From: Hybos culiciformis
Taxonomy: Eukaryota; Arthropoda; Insecta; Diptera; Hybotidae
Length of the DNA stretch: 64,000 bases
Direction: 5' to 3'
NCBI GenBank assembly: GCA_964007475.1
Contig: OZ023274.1
Coordinates: 30,621,250-30,685,249, forward strand
Shown: positions 1-10,728 of the stretch, in pieces
How the letters are laid out: the number at the start of each line of letters is the position of its first letter
How positions within the stretch are numbered: position 1 is the stretch's first letter
Translations under genes and position numbers: made by a program
The notes under the pieces: model-generated
What the model was told of the DNA's origin: nothing
Databases searched by the model: none
The model's input: only the letters and a program-made list of their open reading frames with translations

Positions 1-318
1 AATAGATGTATACATAGGGCCCAATATTACAAGCAAATAAAATTACATATCGTACCAATAAAAAAAATTTTGTTTCTTAAACCTATTATTATGTTAAAAA
101 AAAATTCTTTTGGAATCGAACCTGACAACTTCACTCTTATAGTCTGATGTTCTAGCCACTAAGCCATATTGTCCATATGATTTTGGCTTTCTAAAGTATA
201 ATAAAAAAATTCTAACAAATAACCACTCATTTTTTTGTGTACATTTTTCAAATTCGAGTCTCGATTGTATTTTGAGTATTCTTATTCTCATACAAGAAGT
301 ATTAATTTCAAAAATAAT
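1..318 (-). repeat. Right half of a fold-back element with a tRNA-Tyr-like sequence
   Basis: Bases 108-180 read on the minus strand give a tRNA-like sequence: A-box-like TGGCTTAGTGG, and B-box-like GGTTCGATTCC. It closely matches the copies at 6222-6296, 6440-6515 and 6800-6876. The DNA to its left (15-60, with gggcccaatattacaagc) matches the centre of the element at 6035-6600, so the left half lies outside the window. The right end at about 294-311 (AAGAAGTATTAATTTC) resembles the palindromic terminus seen near 1853-1872 and 6041-6060. No acceptor stem can be formed, so this is a tRNA-derived repeat and not a tRNA gene. Confidence 0.65.
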
Positions 319-699
319 GTCCCTCAATAAAATACTTTATCATACATTTATATAACTCATTGAGGAAATATTGTAGTGGTTCACTTATTAATTTTAAAGT
401 TTATTTTATTAATTCTAATTTTTAATCATATGAACATTTTAATAATTGTAAGAAAATATATATTAATTTTAGTTCAGTTCTAAATATAGTTCTTAGTAAA
501 TAAATTCATAAAATTTGATTTATAAAATTAAAAAAAAAATTAAAATAAAATAATGGTTATTATTTATAATGAAAATAACTTTCAACCATTATAATATGAA
601 ATGTTAGAATCGAAACATTTAGGATTTTTTTTCTTAAAATTTTCTTAAAGAGACAGGTAATCTAATTTTTGTTTTGAGAATTAATTAAAATTTTGCATT

Positions 700-1454
700 C
701 AATGTTCCCTCTAAGCGGCCTCGCTACAGTTCAAATCTGCCGCGAACTCGTTTTTATTATCCGCGCACAATAGATTTTATTCAAATTATAAAAATATTGC
801 TACAAAATAATATTCATATTTAAAGTACATACAACCCATATCAAACGTTTGGGAGATCTTGTAACTTAAGAAAAAAAAGTTTGGGGGAGAAATACATAAA
901 CAAAAGTCTATCATACAATTTTTTAATATTTTTGTTATTTCGCGTTTAATGATTCTATCAAAACTAAATCTAAAAATAGGATTGAAATTAATTATTTGGA
1001 ATTTTTGATGCAAATACAATCACATCTATTGTCTCGAAAAATTATCGATTTAGAAGAAGTTTATCAATAGAAAAAGATAGACAGTAGAAAATACTGTTGC
1101 ACAAATTCCGTCGTTAATATTAAAGATTTTCTTTTATAAATTCAAATAATTAAGTTTTAAAAGAATATTATAAGATGATAATATGTAGATTATGAAATGT
1201 AAATTGAATAAAAATATAAAGTATAAACAATATGCATTAATTTCTAATTCAATGCATTACTTTAACTATAAATATGAATTATATAAGAGCTTGAACGAAA
1301 AAATTAATTACATAATAAATTTATTATCTAAATTAAATTTTTTTTTAATTAATTTTCATACAAATTCTCCGCTCACTAAATCTTGTTCTGTAAATTTACC
1401 GCTCACGCCGCACTTTTTTCGGCTCAGGTATTAAAAAAATTAGAGGGAACGTTG
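700..1454. mobile_element. Non-autonomous hAT-type element
   Basis: The ends are inverted: CAATGTTCCCTCTAA at 700-714, and its imperfect complement TTAGAGGGAACGTTG at 1440-1454. The flanks tttgcatt (692-699) and gttgcatt (1455-1462) match at 7 of 8 bases, as expected for the 8-bp target duplication of the hAT superfamily. TIRs beginning with CA are also typical of hAT. GC-richer subterminal zones (714-770 and 1370-1430) contrast with an AT-rich centre. No transposase is encoded. Confidence 0.75.
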
Positions 1455-1540
1455 GTTGCATTTTATCAAAAGAATTTGATATAAATATAAAAATAACAGT
1501 TTCAATTATAGATTTCAATTATTCATACTAGATTTTTTGC

Positions 1541-1680
1541 TCTCTTCGGGATTCGAACCTGCGTCCTTAGCATTGCAAATCACTAACACACCACACAGAA
1601 AATGAATATACCAAATTTATATTTTCTAATTGTTGGAAATGCTAAGGACGCAGGTTCGAACCTCGATGAAGGCATAATAG
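1541..1680. repeat. Inverted pair of tRNA-like sequences (cassette family)
   Basis: Bases 1547-1600 hold a tRNA-like sequence on the minus strand, with B box GGTTCGAATCCC and the motif TTGCAATGCTAAGGACGC. Bases 1637-1672 repeat its 3' half on the plus strand, so the two form a stem around the AT-rich centre AAATTTATATTTTCTA. The left copy is nearly identical to the one at 52024-52090. Neither copy can form an acceptor stem. Confidence 0.7.
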
Positions 1681-1689
1681 AATTTAATA

Positions 1690-1875
1690 AAAATCTAATA
1701 AAAAAGTTCTAATAAATAAATAATTTTTTTGTGAACAATTTCAAATTGGAGTCGTATTTTGAGTATTTTATTCTAATTTTTCTGTGAAAAAAATCTCACG
1801 CGTTTTCGAGACTCGAATTTGAAAATAGATTTCTACCCTCTACAACGCGCCTAAAGAAGTATTAACTTCAGAAAA
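1690..1875. repeat. Outer arm and palindromic terminus of the tRNA-Tyr-like fold-back family
   Basis: This segment ends in ctacaacgcgcctaaagaag followed by tattaacttc. It is the reverse complement of the left terminus near 6041-6120 and resembles the edge at 294-311. Here the outer arm is joined to the other tRNA-like pair (1541-1680), not to the Tyr-like one, so modules have been exchanged. From 1876 to 2110 there is only A-rich simple sequence. Confidence 0.6.
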
Positions 1876-2110
1876 AACAAAAGAAGAAAATAAAAAGAAA
1901 AAAAAGAAAAAAAAATATAAAAAAAATAAAAATAATAAAAAAAAATTAAATAAAAAATTTTTTTTTTCAAAAAAAAAAAACAATACATTCACAGCATCTC
2001 GTAGGCATAAAAATCATAACAAATGTATGAAACTACATGAGATTTCCTGTACAAAACCTAAAGATTAATCTGTAAAGTGGGATTAAAAACAAAAAAAATA
2101 TAATTTAATT

Positions 2111-2824
2111 GGGAGCGTCTACAGTTACGGCAAACGTAACTCTTTTTTTTTTTTTGAGAGTTACGGCAACCGTAATCCTGTTCAAAATTGACTAAAGTTA
2201 CGGCAAACGTAACTCTTTTTTTATTTTTAGAGTTACGGCAACCGTAATCCTGTTGAAAATTGACTAAAGTTACGGCAAACGTAACTCTTTTTTTATTTTT
2301 TGAGTTACGGCAACCGTAATCCTGTTGAAAATTGTTTAGAGTTACGGCAAACGTAACTCTTTTTTTTTTTTTGAGAGTTACGGCAACCGTAATCCTGTAG
2401 AAAATTGTCTAAAGTTACGGCGGACGTAACTTTTTTTTTTTTTTTAGTGATTACGGCAAAGTTCTTTTTGAGCATTATGACTTTTTTTTTAAATAAAAAG
2501 TTGTTATGCTGAATGGGGGACGGCCGCCGCCTCCCCCAAACCCCCTAGGGCTTCTTTTTTTTTTTTTTTTTATTTTGCCTTGGCGCTTCGCGCTTTTAAT
2601 TTTTTTTTTTGTATTTTTGTATAACTATGTAAGGTTTTACTATTCTTGCATTTTTTGTATGACGATGTAAGGTTTTTACTTGTCAATAACTTTCACATGT
2701 ACACATAATTTATATTTTCTATTTTGTACACGTTTATAATTTTAATACTGTAGCCGGGAGGTAGAGTGGTAGAATGAAATGCTAAAGATCGAGGTTCGAA
2801 TCCCGAAGAAAGGGTTAAGACAAA

Positions 2825-2855
<31 letters not shown>

Positions 2856-3073
2856 AAAAGAAAATTAAATAAATTTTTTTTTTTTTTTTCGAAAAAAAAA
2901 AAAAAAAAATTGCCGAAACTTTAAGCATTACCTAAAAGTTACGGTTGCCGTAACTTTAAAAAAAAAAAATAATTTACGTTAACCGTAACTGTTAAAAAAA
3001 AAAATAAGTTACGTTAACCGTAACTGTTAAAAAAAAAAACTAAGTTACGGTTGCCGTAACTGTAGCCACTCCC
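2111..3073 (+). mobile_element. Hairpin-array inverted-repeat element, left copy
   Basis: The ends are inverted over about 32 bp: GGGAGCGTCTACAGTTACGG at 2111 and the complement of GGGAGTGGCTACAGTTACGG at 3073. Inside the left end are about nine interrupted palindromes (AGTTACGGCAAACGTAACT and TTACGGCAACCGTAA variants) between 2123 and 2430. They form a tandem array of about 72-bp period separated by poly-T. A second array lies at 2938-3060. In between are a GC-rich core (2500-2590), a tRNA-like cassette (2712-2817) and A/T homopolymers. No reading frame is present. A target duplication is not clear, so the superfamily is unassigned. Confidence 0.75.
2712..2817 (+). repeat. tRNA-like cassette with conserved leader
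   Basis: The leader TTTATATTTTCTATTTTG is followed by an A-box-like GTAGAGTGGTAG and the B-box-like GGTTCGAATCCC, then an A-rich tract. The same order recurs at 3825-3930 (inverted), 31000-31103 and 52109-52215. Stems are too weak for a working tRNA. A RNA polymerase III origin is inferred from the boxes. Confidence 0.7.
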
Positions 3074-3558
3074 TTTAAAAATATGTATAATGAATTCTGT
3101 TTTGTATTTATTTTTTTTTTTGTTATTTATTATTTTATTTTTTCCATTGTTGCTTTAATTTTAGTTTATTCGAATAAAAAAATTGTTCAAAAAGTAATTT
3201 AAAAAGGGTTTTAACTTTTGTTACGTTATTCTTCTTGGAAGGTGGAGGGTCTTCGGAATTTGTTACGATCTGTTACAATGGGGGGAGAGGGGTTAAAAAA
3301 CGGCAAAAACAGCGTTACGTAATTTGTGAACAGTCCCTTAACTGAACTTTGTTTAAAACATCTTCCTAAAAGAGCTAGGTACGATAGCTAGATACTTTTT
3401 TAGTTTATATAAATTTTAAAACAAATTTGAATTTTTTTACAATTAATTTAAAATTAAATATAAATATAAATAAGGTATAATAAATAGGTACCTACCTAGA
3501 GCCTAGAATTATGTCAAAAAAAGTTTTACTTCCTTACCTGCAAGAAAAAAAAAATTAT
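3074..3558. other. Spacer between the two inverted hairpin-array elements
   Basis: This is unique AT-rich sequence with one GC-richer patch at about 3220-3345 (TTGTTACGATCTGTTACAAT and gttacgtaatttgtgaac). That patch looks like the edge of another dispersed repeat, but I cannot name it. No gene is seen. Confidence 0.5.
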
Positions 3559-3782
3559 GGGAGTGGCTACAGTTACGGCAACCGTAACTTATTTTTTTTT
3601 TTTAACAGTATGGTAACTTATTTTTTTTTTTAACAGTTACGGTTAACGTAACTTATTTTTTTTTTTTTTAAAGTTACGGCAACCGTAACTTTTAGGTAAT
3701 GCTTAAAGTTACGGCAATTTTTTTTTTTTTTTTTCGAAAAAAAAAAAATTTATTTAATTTTTTTTTTTCTTTTTTTTCTTTT

Positions 3783-3813
<31 letters not shown>

Positions 3814-4430
3814 TGTCTTAACCCTTTCTTCGGGATTCGAACCTCGTTCTTTAGCATTTCATTCTACCACTCTACCTCTCGGCTACAGTATTAAAATTAT
3901 AAACGTGTACAAAATAGAAAATATAAATTATGTGTACATGTTATTGACAAGTAAAAACCTTACATCGTCATACAAAAAATGCAAGAATAGTAAAACCTTA
4001 CATAGTTATACAAAAATACAAAAAAAAGAATTAAAAGCGCGAAGCGCCAAAGCAAAAAAAAAAAAAAAAAAAGAAGCCCTAGGGGGTTTGGGGGAGGCGG
4101 CGTTCGTCCCCCATTCAGCATAACAACTATTTATTTTAAAAAAAAGTCATAATGCTCAAAAAAAACTTTGCCGTAATCACTAAAAAAAAAAAAAAAGTTA
4201 CGTCCGCCGTAACTTTAGACAATTTTCTACAGGATTACGGTTGCCGTAATTCTCAAAAAAAAAAAGAGTTACGTTTGCCGTAACTTTAAACAATTACGGT
4301 TGCCGTAACTCTAAAAATAAAAAAAGAGTTACGTTTGCCGTAACTTTAGTCAATTTTGAACAGGATTACGGTTGCCGTAACTCTCAAAAAAAAAAAAAGA
4401 GTTACGTTTGCCGTAACTGTAGACGCTCCC
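3559..4430 (-). mobile_element. Hairpin-array inverted-repeat element, right copy
   Basis: This is the inverted counterpart of 2111-3073. It starts GGGAGTGGCTACAG and ends CTGTAGACGCTCCC. It carries the GTTACG palindrome arrays in reverse order (3568-3715 and 4196-4420), the tRNA-like cassette (3825-3930) and the GC-rich core (4035-4130). It is 872 bp, against 963 bp for the left copy, mainly through shorter homopolymers and one missing repeat unit. Together the two copies form a 2320-bp inverted structure. Confidence 0.75.
3825..3930 (-). repeat. tRNA-like cassette with conserved leader, inverted copy
   Basis: This is the reverse complement of the cassette at 2712-2817. The B box GGTTCGAATCCCG and the leader near 3910-3930 are kept. 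It differs by a few substitutions (for example CGAGAGG for CGGGAGG). Confidence 0.7.
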
Positions 4431-5560
4431 ATTTTTAAAATAGAAAAAAAGCAACAATAGTCCGATTTTTATAAAAAGAAGGAAATTTGGTTGCTTAACA
4501 TTTTTATAAAAAAATTAAAGAGACTATAGAAGGCGGCCGCCGTTACAAAAAAACCTTTGGGTACTACAAAGCAAGTAGGTATTAAAACTTTGGAGGTCAC
4601 ATCCCTTAAAAGTTTTTGCGCACCGCCCCTACTCCCACAATAAGTTTCGGACAAATCGAACTTGTGCACGTCAACTGCACTACGTGGCTGTATTCACCTG
4701 GGTACCCACCTACTTGTCCAGGTATGTTCCTATCCTACCTTCTTCCTGTACAAAAAAAGTTTTTTATATTTAAAATTATATATATTTTTTTTATTTCTTG
4801 AAAATAATTTTAAATCATATTTCATTTTTGAGGACACAATTCTTATTAACTCGTACACGAATTTGTCTGTTTATTTAGGACACAATTCTTATTAACTCGT
4901 ACAAGAATTTGTCTGTTTATTTATTTATTTATTTATTTATATATTTCTTTACTTTTTTCGACACACTCGTAAACTGGCATCATACTTTCTCTCCGACAAT
5001 GGTGAAAACTTGCAGAAAAAATCGAGGAAAATTCATGTAAAACGCTTTTGCGGAGTTTTGCAACCTGAGACAAAGTTGTAGAGCGAAATGAGTTGCATAA
5101 AGTTGCTTTTGTGGAAAATCGATGGAAAACCTGGAAAAGCGCGAAAATCATCGTATTTTCTACTTTTTAATGCGGCTTGTCCTCAGTTTTATGAATATAT
5201 TTTCATTAAAAAAATTGCATTGGAAATTATTTCCATTAAAAAAATACTCTAAAATCTACTCAAAAAAATGTTTTTTTTATCACAATCATTATTTTTTTGA
5301 TAATTTTTTTAATTCAAAAATTCAACATTTCAATAATTTTTTAAAAATTATTTTTAATTTATTTTATGAAAATAGGTACATTAAAATGAAATATTATCGT
5401 TTCATTTTTGTTAAAAAAAGTAATAACCAGTAAAAATCCTCCTGTAGTTAGGTCAAGAAAAAAAATTTCCTAGAAAAGATTTTTATTTTGTTTTAGACAT
5501 TAAAAATTATTTTTTTTACTAAACTAATAAAAAATTGAGGCTGTGCTTTCGAACAGGGGG
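4431..5560. other. Non-coding stretch with repeat fragments
   Basis: Bases 4613-4680 share AAGTTTCRGMCAAATCGARCTTGT-type sequence with 8818-8885, so they are a fragment of the same repeat family. A near-perfect 46-bp tandem duplication occupies 4831-4922, followed by (TTTA)n. The rest shows no gene. Confidence 0.55.
4831..4922. repeat. Tandem duplication, 46 bp x 2
   Basis: Two adjacent copies start with aggacacaattcttattaac and differ by one base. They run into a TTTA microsatellite. Confidence 0.9.
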
Positions 5561-5912
5561 CGTGATCTTTCGGGATGACGTCATCACCAAGAGGTACTAT
5601 CGGATATATATTGTACCTGCAAATGCCATCTAGTAGCCGAAAAACGCAACTGAATTTTTTTTTGAAAAAACGGGTTTTTGCATTTTTCTCGGTAACGGTA
5701 CATTCTAGAACTATAATTTTCTTTTAAAATATAGGTAATAAAATTACCTATGTTGAAAAAAAAAAAAATTCGAAAAATCTCCAAAAACTTCGGAGTAAAT
5801 TGCATTTATAACTTTTTCACGCATTTCACCTTTAACCTGATATTTTTGAAACGATAAATGGAATCAACCCTATTCTTGGATTTTTAAAAAAAAGTTGTTT
5901 GAACAACATCAT
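5561..5912 (-). repeat. Dispersed repeat, inverted relative to 12777-13121
   Basis: Long stretches are the reverse complement of 12777-13121. These include the palindrome GATGACGTCATC, the segment CACTAGATGGCATTTGC (here rearranged), the segment around CCGTTACCGAGAAAA, and GTTGTTCAAAC at the far end. A third, diverged copy lies at 41600-41785. The family is not recognised. Confidence 0.75.
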
Positions 5913-6034
5913 TTTGGAACATCTTTTTGGAACATCTTTTTCAACGAAGAAATTTTGAATAAAAAAAAGGAATTCCTTTTAATTTTGATAAACAATCTTT
6001 AATTAATTATGATTATTATGATTATGTACATGTG

Positions 6035-6600
6035 AATTTTTGAAGTTTATACTTCTTTAGCCGCGTTGTATTTTCTAACTTTTTTTTATTTTGGTAGAGG
6101 GTAAAAATCCATTTTCGAATCAAGTTCGAATCGAGTTCGAAAAGTCATCATCGCACTTTTCTCAGAAAAATAAGAATAAGAATATTTATTTTTTTATTAT
6201 ATTTAAGAAACCCAAAATCATATGGACAATATGGCTTAGTGGCTAGAACATCAGACTGTAATTCTGAAGGTGCCTGGTTCGATTCCCAATGACAAGGTTT
6301 TTTAATTTCAAATATATGTATATATAGGGGGCCCAATATTACAAGCAAAAAAATTACACATCCTACCAATAAAAAAATTATTTTGAAAAAAATTAAAAAT
6401 TATTATGTTCAAAAAAACTAAAAAATTTTAAAAAAACATGTATTCTTTGGGAATCGAACCTGACACCTTCACTCTCATAGTCTGTTGTTCTAGCCACTAA
6501 GCCATACAGTCCATATGATTTTGGATTTCTAAAATATAATAAAAAAATTCTAATAAACCATTCATTTTTTTGTTTTTATTTTATTCTTGTAGGAGAAAAA
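6035..6600. repeat. Fold-back element with two tRNA-Tyr-like sequences in inverted orientation
   Basis: The left terminus near 6041-6060 contains the palindrome GAAGTTTATACTTC. A tRNA-like sequence lies at 6222-6296 on plus and a second at 6440-6515 on minus. They face each other across the centre gggcccaatattacaagc (6330-6350). The plus copy has A box TGGCTTAGTGG, the anticodon-region motif CAGACTGTAATTCTG (GTA, hence Tyr-like) and B box GGTTCGATTCCC. The 5' and 3' ends do not pair as an acceptor stem. The right arm dissolves into AATAAG and ACTCAAAAAACGA repeats up to about 6690. Confidence 0.65.
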
Positions 6601-6799
6601 TACTCAAAAAAGAATAAGAATAAGAATTAGAATACTCAAAAAACGACGAGAATAAGAATACTCAAAAAACGAATTTGAAAAATGTACACAAAAAAAAGAG
6701 TGCCTTTATCAATTTTATAAAGTACAACTTGAGCTTTAATATTATTTAGGAAAATAAATCAAAAATATTTTTTGTATTTTTTTAGAAAGCTAAACTCAT

Positions 6800-6876
6800 A
6801 TAGACAATATGGCTTAGTGGTAGAACATCAGACTGTAAGTCTGAAGGTGCCTGGTTCGATTCCCAATGACGAGATT
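6800..6876 (+). repeat. Solo tRNA-Tyr-like sequence
   Basis: A further copy has CAGACTGTAAGTCTG, which gives a 4-bp stem and a 7-base loop with GTA in the anticodon position. The B box is GGTTCGATTCCC. The acceptor arms do not pair, so a tRNA-derived repeat is more likely than a functional tRNA-Tyr gene. Confidence 0.6.
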
Positions 6877-7959
6877 TTTCTGAAATATTTTAATTTTTTT
6901 TTTCATAATAATTAGTTTTTTTTGAGATATTTAAACAAACCAAAATGTTTTTATCAGCCACTAATTTATTTTTTTTTTTATTTTTCTATATACATATTCT
7001 ATATACATATTCTATATACACATTCTATATAGATATTATATTTTTGAAGCAAAACACAGAGCTAAGTAAAATTGTAGCAAATTTGGTGGCAAAGGTTATT
7101 TTTTGGTTCAAAAAAATTTGCAAATTAGGCGCTCTTTGATTTTTTATTTTAATTAATATAAATGGAAAAAACTTTTAAATAATAAATAGTGTTTTATAAT
7201 TTTATAATACATATTATAAAATTAAAATGTAGCTAAAAATTTATTTGAGAACTTAGTTGAAAACTGTAAAATTTCATATATGAATTAATGCAATTGAATA
7301 TTACTATAAAATGGATGTAAAAAATATTGGAAACGTTGACAGATGCATAAATTTAAGTATCGAGATCCTATTTTATTTTAAAAATTTAAATGTGAAAAAA
7401 AAAACTGTCCTATTCAGAAATCAGTTTTTAATAGCGAGTTGAATGAACTATTTTTCAATATTGTGGGCAGCGTTCTGCAATATTCACAGCTTTTTTGTGC
7501 AATCTTATTTTCACAATAGAATTAACATAATCTAGTGATCATTCATAAAAAATGTAGACACCGGATAATAGGTATATCACTAAAGTCCCAACTAATTTTC
7601 AAACATGTTTTACCACTTACTATGACAAGACAGTTATATGTATATATGTATTTAAACAAGCATTTGCTAATCCTGTTGTAGTTAATAAGATAATAAACGC
7701 TAAAAAAAGTACGAATTTTCCGGGAGAAAAATAAGTTAGAAAAGTGATCACATTTCATTTCATGTTTCATGTTTTTGTTTTATTTTTTTTACTGAGATCA
7801 TGTTACCACTAAAGTTATAAACATTATATCCTATAAAACAAATTTATAATATTGGACGCACTAAACTCGTTTTAAATAATTTTATTGAAGCCTTGAGAAA
7901 CAACATAGGTATATTTTGGCATTGATAGTATAGATATCGATCAAGTAATTTATCATTAT
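6877..7959. other. AT-rich stretch without genes
   Basis: A short (TCTATATACATAT)n-like microsatellite sits at 6985-7030. I see nothing else supportable here. Confidence 0.5.
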
Positions 7960-8160
7960 AGGTTTTCCCGGATCAAAATATGCAAAAAAAAAAATTTTTC
8001 AAAATAGATAGCTCCGTTGAAATAAAGATTACCTGCCCAAAAATTTTGGGTAGGGAGCTACGGTTAGGGTTTTCCCGGCTCAAAATATGTAAAAAAAAAA
8101 TTTCCAAAATAGGTAGCTCCGGTGAAATAAAGATTACCAGACCAAACATTTTGGGTAGGA
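7960..8160. repeat. Diverged tandem duplication, about 105 bp x 2
   Basis: The two copies share TTTTCCCGG, TCAAAATATG, a poly-A run, TAGCTCCG, GAAATAAAGATTACC and ATTTTGGGTAGG in the same order. The first starts at about 7962 and the second at about 8069. Confidence 0.85.
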
Positions 8161-8220
8161 ATTCATAATTATCGTACTTTGCTGCTGCCTGGCACTTTCT
8201 AATTATTATGAAAAAAATTT

Positions 8221-8353
8221 AAAAACTATGAATAACAGTGGCTACAAATGATGGGCTGCTCAGTACAAAATCTAAATTAAAATATTTTTATTTTAATTTA
8301 CATTTTGTACTCAGCAGCCTATCATTTGTAGCCACTGTTATTTCATAGTTTAA
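8221..8353. mobile_element. Near-perfect hairpin MITE
   Basis: Arms of about 62 bp pair almost fully around a TTTTATTTTAA-like centre. The left arm contains CAGTGGCTACAAATGATGGG and the right arm its complement with one to four mismatches. The pairing extends into AAACTATGAATAA / TTATTTCATAGTTT outside the CAGTGG ends. The CAGTGGC termini recall Tc1/mariner-type MITEs, but no TA target duplication is visible. Confidence 0.7.
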
Positions 8354-8693
8354 ATCTTAAGTATAAACTTCTGTAGGCAGTTCTATGACTGCTTCGTGTG
8401 TTTTTCTCTCTAAAATAAAAGGACGTTATGTCACCATTAGTATAAACTAAAAGCTTTTTGCTGACATTATAACTATAATATTTATAGGACTTCTTTGGAT
8501 TCTGCAGCATTTCGTATAGTTGGATTCTACGAATAAATACTAAAGGAAGAGTAAATCCAGCTCTAGAAGGAAGTATCTCTCTTACATATGTTAGTGAGAC
8601 CAATACATTAACAGTACAGGGTGTTTCACTATTTCAGATTTTTTGTTTCCACACACCTTTGAGGTAAAAAAATAGTTCCGATTTGCCCTTTTT

Positions 8694-8885
8694 TTCGCGA
8701 AGTCGGAAGCAAAAAAACCCCTAGCGGTTTGAGGGAGGCGACAGCTGTCCCCCATTCAGCATAACATTTTTATGCATTATGAGGGCCATATTTCTGAAAC
8801 CCGAAATCATTTTTAGATTTGAAGTTTATGGCGCCTTTACTCCCTCAACAAGTTTCAGCCAAATCGAGCTTGTACACGTGAGCTT
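8694..8885. repeat. Fragment with the GC-rich core of the hairpin-array elements
   Basis: Bases 8694-8766 share CCCTAG-GGTTTG-GGGAGGCG and TCCCCCATTCAGCATAACA with the cores at 2500-2590 and 4035-4130. The GTTACG hairpin arrays are absent. Bases 8818-8885 match 4613-4680. Confidence 0.65.
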
Positions 8886-8958
8886 CACTTACGCCTAGAG
8901 AAATTTTTGGAATCCATTGACTTTATTTTGAAATTAAAATAATTTTACACCTAACCGA

Positions 8959-9577
8959 AAGCGGCGGTCACACGAGGCTTGTAGCTGCTTGCTGCTAACG
9001 GTAAGTTAACAAGCACCGTGTGAACTGTTATGTCCGCTGGTGCCAGCAGCAGCGGAGCTATTTCAGTAGAGGCTGGTGAAGTTGAACGATTCAACTTTAC
9101 TAGCGCTGCTGGACAATGTTGTTGTTGATTATTTTGTTTCAGTTTTGAATTTAATTTTATTGATTTGAATTTTTCAATATTACTTTACTAATAGTAGTGT
9201 AATTAAAATAAAATTGAACCAAAAAGTAATGATGAGAAGTGGAATTCGAATCAAATAATAATTTTCTTTGAAATAGGTATATAACGAAATGATTATTTGT
9301 GGGATGAAACTTCACCGTCTTATTTAAAAAGGCCAATTGCCAATTGCCTTCTTAACAATTTCATTAACATTTCTTTCCTTTGTAAAGACATTTTGTACCA
9401 AACAGTGACCAAAATATATAAAACTGATTCAAAACATCGCAGCTGCCAGACCAGCTGCTGCTGTTTGCACAAAACTGTGTGAACCCTTCCGTATGCTGGT
9501 TGCTGTCGCTGCAAGCTAGCCGCTGCTGACTAGCAGCGACCAGCGGCTGGTAAACCAGCCTCGTGTGACCGCCGCTT
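8959..9577. mobile_element. Inverted-repeat element with GC-rich termini
   Basis: The ends are AAGCGGCGGTCACACGAGGC at 8959 and its exact complement at 9577. Subterminal arms are rich in GCTGCTGG/CCAGCAGC, in contrast to the AT-rich surroundings. A frame at 9291-9340 reads NDYLWDETSPSYLKR, which weakly resembles the start of a MADF domain of the kind carried by PIF/Harbinger elements. This match is too short to rely on. No clear target duplication was found. Confidence 0.65.
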
Positions 9578-10728
9578 AATGGGATTCCTCTGACATTTGA
9601 TTTTAAAAAAATTAAGCTAATTACTCTGTATATTTTCTTGACTGACATTTCGGTGCCGTTTTTTTTATGTCAAATAATTAAAAATATTGGAAGTAATTAG
9701 AAATCTGAAGCAAGCTAGCCGACGCGAAGATCTGAAGAACTTTACTTTGAATAAAAGTTCAACTCGCCGATTCAAAAATTTTCAAATCAGAAAATTTAAT
9801 TCGAAAATAAAAAATTAGGTATATTTTTAATTATTTTTTTACTTTGAACGGGTTTTTAAATTTATGAAATATTATTTTTCGTCTAAACTGGAAGCAATTT
9901 GTGAATTCCTATTTGAAAATTGAGTTGATTTTATCCGGTTGTTTAAGTCGCTATTTCACAGATTGCTCTAATAAACTAATTTGCTCGCCAACTCAACGGC
10001 ATTGTTAAGTTTTTTTTTTTGAACTGACATTTTGGTGCAAAAAAATCATATGTGAAGTACGTCAACGTTTATAGTATAAAGAAAGGAATTTCTTCATCCA
10101 TATATACAACATCCTTGGTTGTATTATTTTAATTCTGTCAGTACCTTTCAAAGGCTTCCACTTCACGAGATTTAAAATTTGATCAACTGACAACCCGTTA
10201 GTGAAACTAGGAGCCTAGTTTTATACGTGCCTTCTATAAAAAAGGCATTAACTATGTGCTCTGGAACATCATTAAAATTAATTGCATCATGGTTATTTAA
10301 TAAGCGTTTCCTAGCATTTAAACGGTTTTTGTTTATCATCAATTTGATATTTTTATCCATTATATTGCTACTGCAGCGTTGTCTTATAAAATGTTTATCA
10401 ATTGTTAATTAAGGTATGATTTTATATAAAAGAAAAATATTTTTTTATATGAACAATAAATACCGATTATTTTGTGTGATTTTTAATCGATTTATTATTT
10501 AAAGCAATTTCAATATTTTCAAACGTGGGTTTTTTCTTAATATTTATTTTATAACAAATTATAACTTGTGATAATTTAGAAAGAATGGAAATAAAGTAAC
10601 TAATTTGACCTTTTCCAAAAGAATTACAAATTAAATTAAAATTAAGTTATTTCTTATTTTTAACAATTTTGTGGATCCGGAAACCGGTGCTCACACGCAA
10701 GCCATAGAGAGCTCTTGGAGGTATTTGA
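9578..10728. other. AT-rich stretch without genes
   Basis: Two short direct repeats related to CTGACATTTCGGTGC occur at 9642-9656 and 10024-10038. No gene or complete element is seen. Confidence 0.45.

Noticed and set aside
5122..5433. 103-codon open frame on the plus strand
   Set aside because: The composition is that of AT-rich random sequence (many K, F, N, I), with no domain and no support from neighbouring features.
6222..6296. Functional tRNA-Tyr gene
   Set aside because: A and B boxes and a GTA anticodon region are visible, but the acceptor arms do not pair and the T stem is poor. The copy is one of several repeats.
9297..9482. MADF-domain gene
   Set aside because: Only about 15 residues resemble a MADF start, the first codon is TTG, and the frame is short. 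It is kept only as a note on the element at 8959-9577.
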